Shown piece by piece: positions 60,650 through 64,000 of a DNA stretch of 64,000 nucleotides. The translations under genes were made by a program, and so were the position numbers. Source of the stretch: Anadara kagoshimensis (lineage: Eukaryota > Mollusca > Bivalvia > Arcoida > Arcidae); assembly GCA_021292105.1 (NCBI GenBank), contig CM037861.1:45818310-45882309 (forward strand). Direction: 5' to 3'. The notes beneath the pieces are model-generated. The model had not been told where the DNA came from, did no database searches, and worked only from the letters and a program-made list of their open reading frames with translations. How positions within the stretch are numbered: the first letter of the stretch is position 1; each line of letters opens with the position of its first letter.

Positions 60650-61455
60650 AAATTGTTAAACTTTCATCAGGAAGCTGAGAACTAGTGCTGTGGAAGGGTA
60701 AGCACCTCCTGTTTAGCAAGTTTCACCCGCCACGTGTGTGATCAAAATTGAGAGTGAAAGTAACATTGAACTATTAGATGTCAAATATACCCGGGGTAAT
60801 CCTGGATGCAGACACATTAGACTTATCAACAATATTGTAATGACAGCCATAAAAACTTTTTGAAAATTAAGATAAAGCCAAAACTTGCAATACCTCCGTG
60901 TCAACAATTTATTTGTAAGCAGCTTGTATAATGTTTCCGTTGCGGAAACAAGCTCTACCATAGCGTATTATATTTGGAAACAGATACACCATAAGGCAGA
61001 GAACCAGATATGCTGCTGCGTAGACAAGAAAGTTGACATAGAAAATTGTAATCATCGCTATCATTGTATGTCATACACATTCAAAGATAATATTTTGTGG
61101 CCGTCTTGATTAAGAAATAGATATCAATATGAAGCAAAAATGGAAGAATCAGTAGTTCTTCTATTTCAAGCTCACAAAGATAGATTGTATTCACGATAGT
61201 TTCCAAATTTAGGAGTATTAAGAGATAAAACGTCATCTTTATGCCTGTATGTGGAGTTGAATAATTTGTCTACAGTCTTCTCTCCAGATTTAACAAGGTT
61301 CTACATAAATTCTGCTTCATACTAATAAAGAAACAAATCGGCAAGCAACTGTGTCCATTTGTATACCGACAGTTTTAAAATTATATTGCCAAACACAACA
61401 ATTACGTTGTCTATCAAAACCTCTAACATTTTGTTGATTGTATATTCAGAATACT
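60650..61455 (+). repeat. Dispersed repeat R1, longest copy with 3' extension
   Basis: Matches the 30.7-31.5-kb copy along its length (CACCCGCCACGTGTGTGATC, AACAATTTATTTGTAAGCAG, GATAAAACGTCATCTTTATG, CTCTAACATTTTGTTGATTG). It defines an element of at least 800 bp. Confidence 0.85.
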
Positions 61456-61784
61456 TTTGATTGGAATAATCTTAATATTAGCAATTTCCTTCACATTTTA
61501 ATTCTATAATTGATGGAATGTAGCATATTATTGTACGGTTTAAAAGTACGTAATTGGCTAAATGCGCTAGGAAAGAAGACACGTTCCTGATTGAATATAT
61601 CTCAACAACACCACAAAGTGCCGTTTTCACTTATGCTTGAAGTGTAGGTGGCCTACTGTTTTAAAGCGAATGTGTCTACAAATGGGAATACCACCCCTAA
61701 TAAAGTACTCAACAACACCAAAAAATATCGCTGATGTCTGTCAAGGTGAAAAATTGGCTATTTGTGATTTTCAGTCATATTTTT

Positions 61785-62095
61785 CTTAATTACATATTAC
61801 ACCAGTTTTAATTTTATAGCACTTCCTGACAATTCCTTATCAGTAGTGTTTTGACCAAAATTGTGAAATCTATTTTATTCGTAAAATTCAGATGTTGAAA
61901 AGATATCCGAAGGACCAAAGTATATTTTTACCAGAATTAGCTAAGAAAATACTTTGCATGAGGGAGTATGTCTTTCTTTTTAAGAAATTAAAGTTTGAAC
62001 TGGCAGCAAATTTAGATAATAGTATTTTCTGACAATTATACATAATCATTGCATGTTGAGTTTGTGATATCCTCGGAGAAACAGTAAGTGGGTTG
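61785..62095 (+). repeat. Dispersed repeat R2
   Basis: CACCAGTTTTAATTTTATAG, AATTCCTTATCAGTAGTGTT, TGCATGAGGGAGTATGTCTT and GTGATATCCTCGGAGAAACA, with internal deletions. Confidence 0.75.
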
Positions 62096-62376
62096 TGGGA
62101 AATTTTAAACAAACGAGTAATTATATATTTGAATACTTAGAATACTCTGAATATTAAGTACACACTCCACTTTTCAATTCAATCGGTTATACATTTTACG
62201 AGATGACTATGTATAATTGTGTATGAATAACAAATTAACAATATCAGTAATTTTACTAATAGAAATTTCAAGTCATTACAATCAATCAGACGCCAGGACA
62301 TAAGTATGACTACGTTTTTCATTATTGTGGGAGACGATGACAGCGAAGCTACGCAATAGAAAATCAAATCTTAATT

Positions 62377-62705
62377 AAAATTGATAATATTCACTTACTT
62401 GTACCTAGTCGTAACAGGAAATTTGTATGCGCGTCCGTTAATAGCGTAAAATAATTCTGCACAAAACAAAACGTTGGCGCTATGGGGATTTAACACGTTG
62501 AAAAATCAGGCAAATGGCGGACCCTTTTGCGCATATGACGTAAAACGTCACCAAGGACATCATATCCGGTGTAAACGTCGTCATTTTCACTACATAAAAT
62601 TCCCGTAGTGCCAATATTTTCCTTTCTACAGAGATACCTTATGACAATCACGCCTGCTCATACAGATTTTCTGTAAGGTACAAGTAAGTGAATATTATCA
62701 ATTTT
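62377..62705. mobile_element. MITE-like element with 30-bp perfect inverted ends
   Basis: Bases 62377-62406 (starting AAAATTGATAATATTCACTT) are perfectly reverse-complemented at 62676-62705. The 269-bp interior is noticeably richer in CG (several ACGTC, GCGC words) than its surroundings. No coding sequence. No obvious target-site duplication. Confidence 0.75.
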
Positions 62706-62874
62706 CACCACGATTTTCTTGATTTACTACGGAAAAAGGCGTAAACTTCACTGTCACAAACATCTTTCCGAAGCAGCATGTCTCACTCTCCTGATGGATG
62801 TCCATGTGTTTACTTGATTTTTCAGTTTTTGGAATTTTTCATTTACTTTTGGGAAAGTAGTTTTAATATGAACT

Positions 62875-62916
<42 letters not shown>
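62875..62916. repeat. (GT)n microsatellite
   Basis: About 21 GT units. Confidence 0.98.
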
Positions 62917-62918
<2 letters not shown>

Positions 62919-63056
62919 TGCAATATGAAGTTTCACTTCTAATTTTAACCTCGTGCGTAATGAATGATAGCATTTGAACTTGTAGGCGTAAATTGATAAT
63001 GTTATCACACAATGCTGATGCATGTAAATCGGTTATGAATCACCTAGATCCACATA

Positions 63057-63468
63057 CAGTACAGACCTTTCGAAAATTTAATTTGACGCCGAGCTTACAA
63101 AGAAAAGTCATGGCTCCGCTGTTGAGTGGCTGAGATTTTGGATTAGTGACAAAAAAGCTTCCGAGATATATAGCAACAGCCCAGAAAAAAACAACAAGCG
63201 ATATGAGCTGCTGATTCGGCATCAATAGATGTATCGCCGGCCATGACTTTTATGTTGCGACAATGGTCGCCATTACAATACCAAAGCAGTGTCACGGGAA
63301 CTGATGACGTACTAGTGTCAGTGACGTCATTTAGTTTCATTCAAGCCCAGTTTTCATTCTTTTTGTGTGTAAATAAAGCATGCCGGCACTGTATCGGAAC
63401 ATTGTGGGTGTGACCAGCGATCCGACAATTCGTTAACTTAATGTTACACTTTGGTCGGGCCTGTATTG
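63057..63468. mobile_element. Short relative of the CAGTACAG inverted-repeat element
   Basis: Left end CAGTACAGACCTTTCGAAAA and right end TCGGGCCTGTATTG are an imperfect inverted pair matching the termini of the element at 45.8 kb. The interior includes GCCGAG and GATTCGGC words. About 412 bp, MITE-like. Confidence 0.55.
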
Positions 63469-64000
63469 TATGTATAATAGATAATTAAAGCTGTACATCA
63501 CTACGGTGATTTTACATGTGGGGAATCCGTTCTCTGTAGCTTAAGTTCTCTCTAAGATATTATAAATCAACGCCAGAAATTGTAACAAAAAATTAATAAA
63601 TGATTTAGTATTTGATGTAATCGAGATCGCTAGGTTTACGCCATAAAGTAATTAGCTTTAGTTCGTTAAATAGTGAAAGGCATCATTATGAACTTTCTTG
63701 ATAAAATATTAATTATTTAAAAGATAATATATCAAATAAAAACATAAATTAATTGTATAGGTTTTGATAAAATTCCACCGTATGCAAAATGACAAAGGTC
63801 ATTAACGTTTTAATCTTATCAAGCACGTTTTGTATTTGTACACTAATAAGCTTTTCTAGGGTTAGTTGCATATCGATAAAAATTTGACAATTTTTTTGTA
63901 TATTAACTGGGCATATGACAATGTCATAAATAAAAGAAATATAATTCTGAATTAGCCAGAATTATTCCGGTTATATGGCTTTATCAAGTTATTATGGTAC

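Larger units (their letters stand above)
55492..64000. other. Downstream region, repeats only
   Basis: After gene 2 the sequence holds the ~312-bp array, R2 and R1 copies, the 30-bp-TIR element and a CAGTACAG relative. No exon with domain content and consistent splice sites was found on either strand. Confidence 0.55.

Noticed and set aside
1..64000. CRISPR arrays, operons, bacterial promoters or riboswitches
   Set aside because: The DNA is animal nuclear sequence with spliced genes; the tandem repeats present are minisatellite or satellite type without unique spacers.

Overview
The window is AT-rich, intron-rich animal nuclear DNA, most likely from a bivalve mollusc. The evidence is long introns packed with dispersed repeats, an element with AGCTCACCTG-type inverted ends (familiar, from memory, from bivalve genomes), a decayed mariner, and receptor and lectin families typical of lophotrochozoans. 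There is no prokaryotic organisation. All genes recognised are spliced and on the + strand. Exons were assigned by reading acceptor and donor dinucleotides, reading-frame phase and domain motifs together; no transcript data were available.

Gene 1 (about 4.2-35.5 kb; its 5' part lies before the window or was not recognised) is a mosaic receptor. In order it encodes the C-terminal half of a C-type lectin domain (CTLD), a second degenerate CTLD, a six-bladed YWTD/LDLR-b propeller, two EGF-like modules, a second six-bladed YWTD propeller, one LDL-receptor class A module, leucine-rich repeats with an LGR hinge, and a seven-transmembrane rhodopsin-family GPCR of the LGR/relaxin-receptor/GRL101 type. 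Splice phases agree across the chain, except for one exon (13447-13975) that is one base short and contains a frameshift. An alternative exon at 28981-29135 ends in a stop with an AATAAA downstream. The locus could therefore make both a soluble lectin-propeller ectodomain and a membrane receptor. The link between the ectodomain and the LDLa-LRR-7TM part is inferred from matching phase and natural domain spacing.

Gene 2 (about 38.5-55.5 kb, complete or nearly so) encodes a membrane-anchored or secreted double-CTLD protein. It has an N-terminal hydrophobic segment, a stalk built from three small phase 1-1 exons, and two CTLDs each split over three exons. One exon (49019-49198) is also a single base short.

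The rest is introns and intergenic DNA rich in repeats: microsatellites, a 65-bp minisatellite (40.1-40.6 kb), a degenerate ~312-bp tandem array (57.5-59.4 kb), a 1.66-kb foldback element (43.5-45.2 kb), several short inverted-repeat elements, a family of long hairpins sharing a GGCAAGCC core, a decayed mariner (29.4-30.6 kb), and two dispersed families (called R1 and R2 here) with many copies. No gene was recognised in 1-4.2 kb, 35.5-38.4 kb or 55.5-64 kb.
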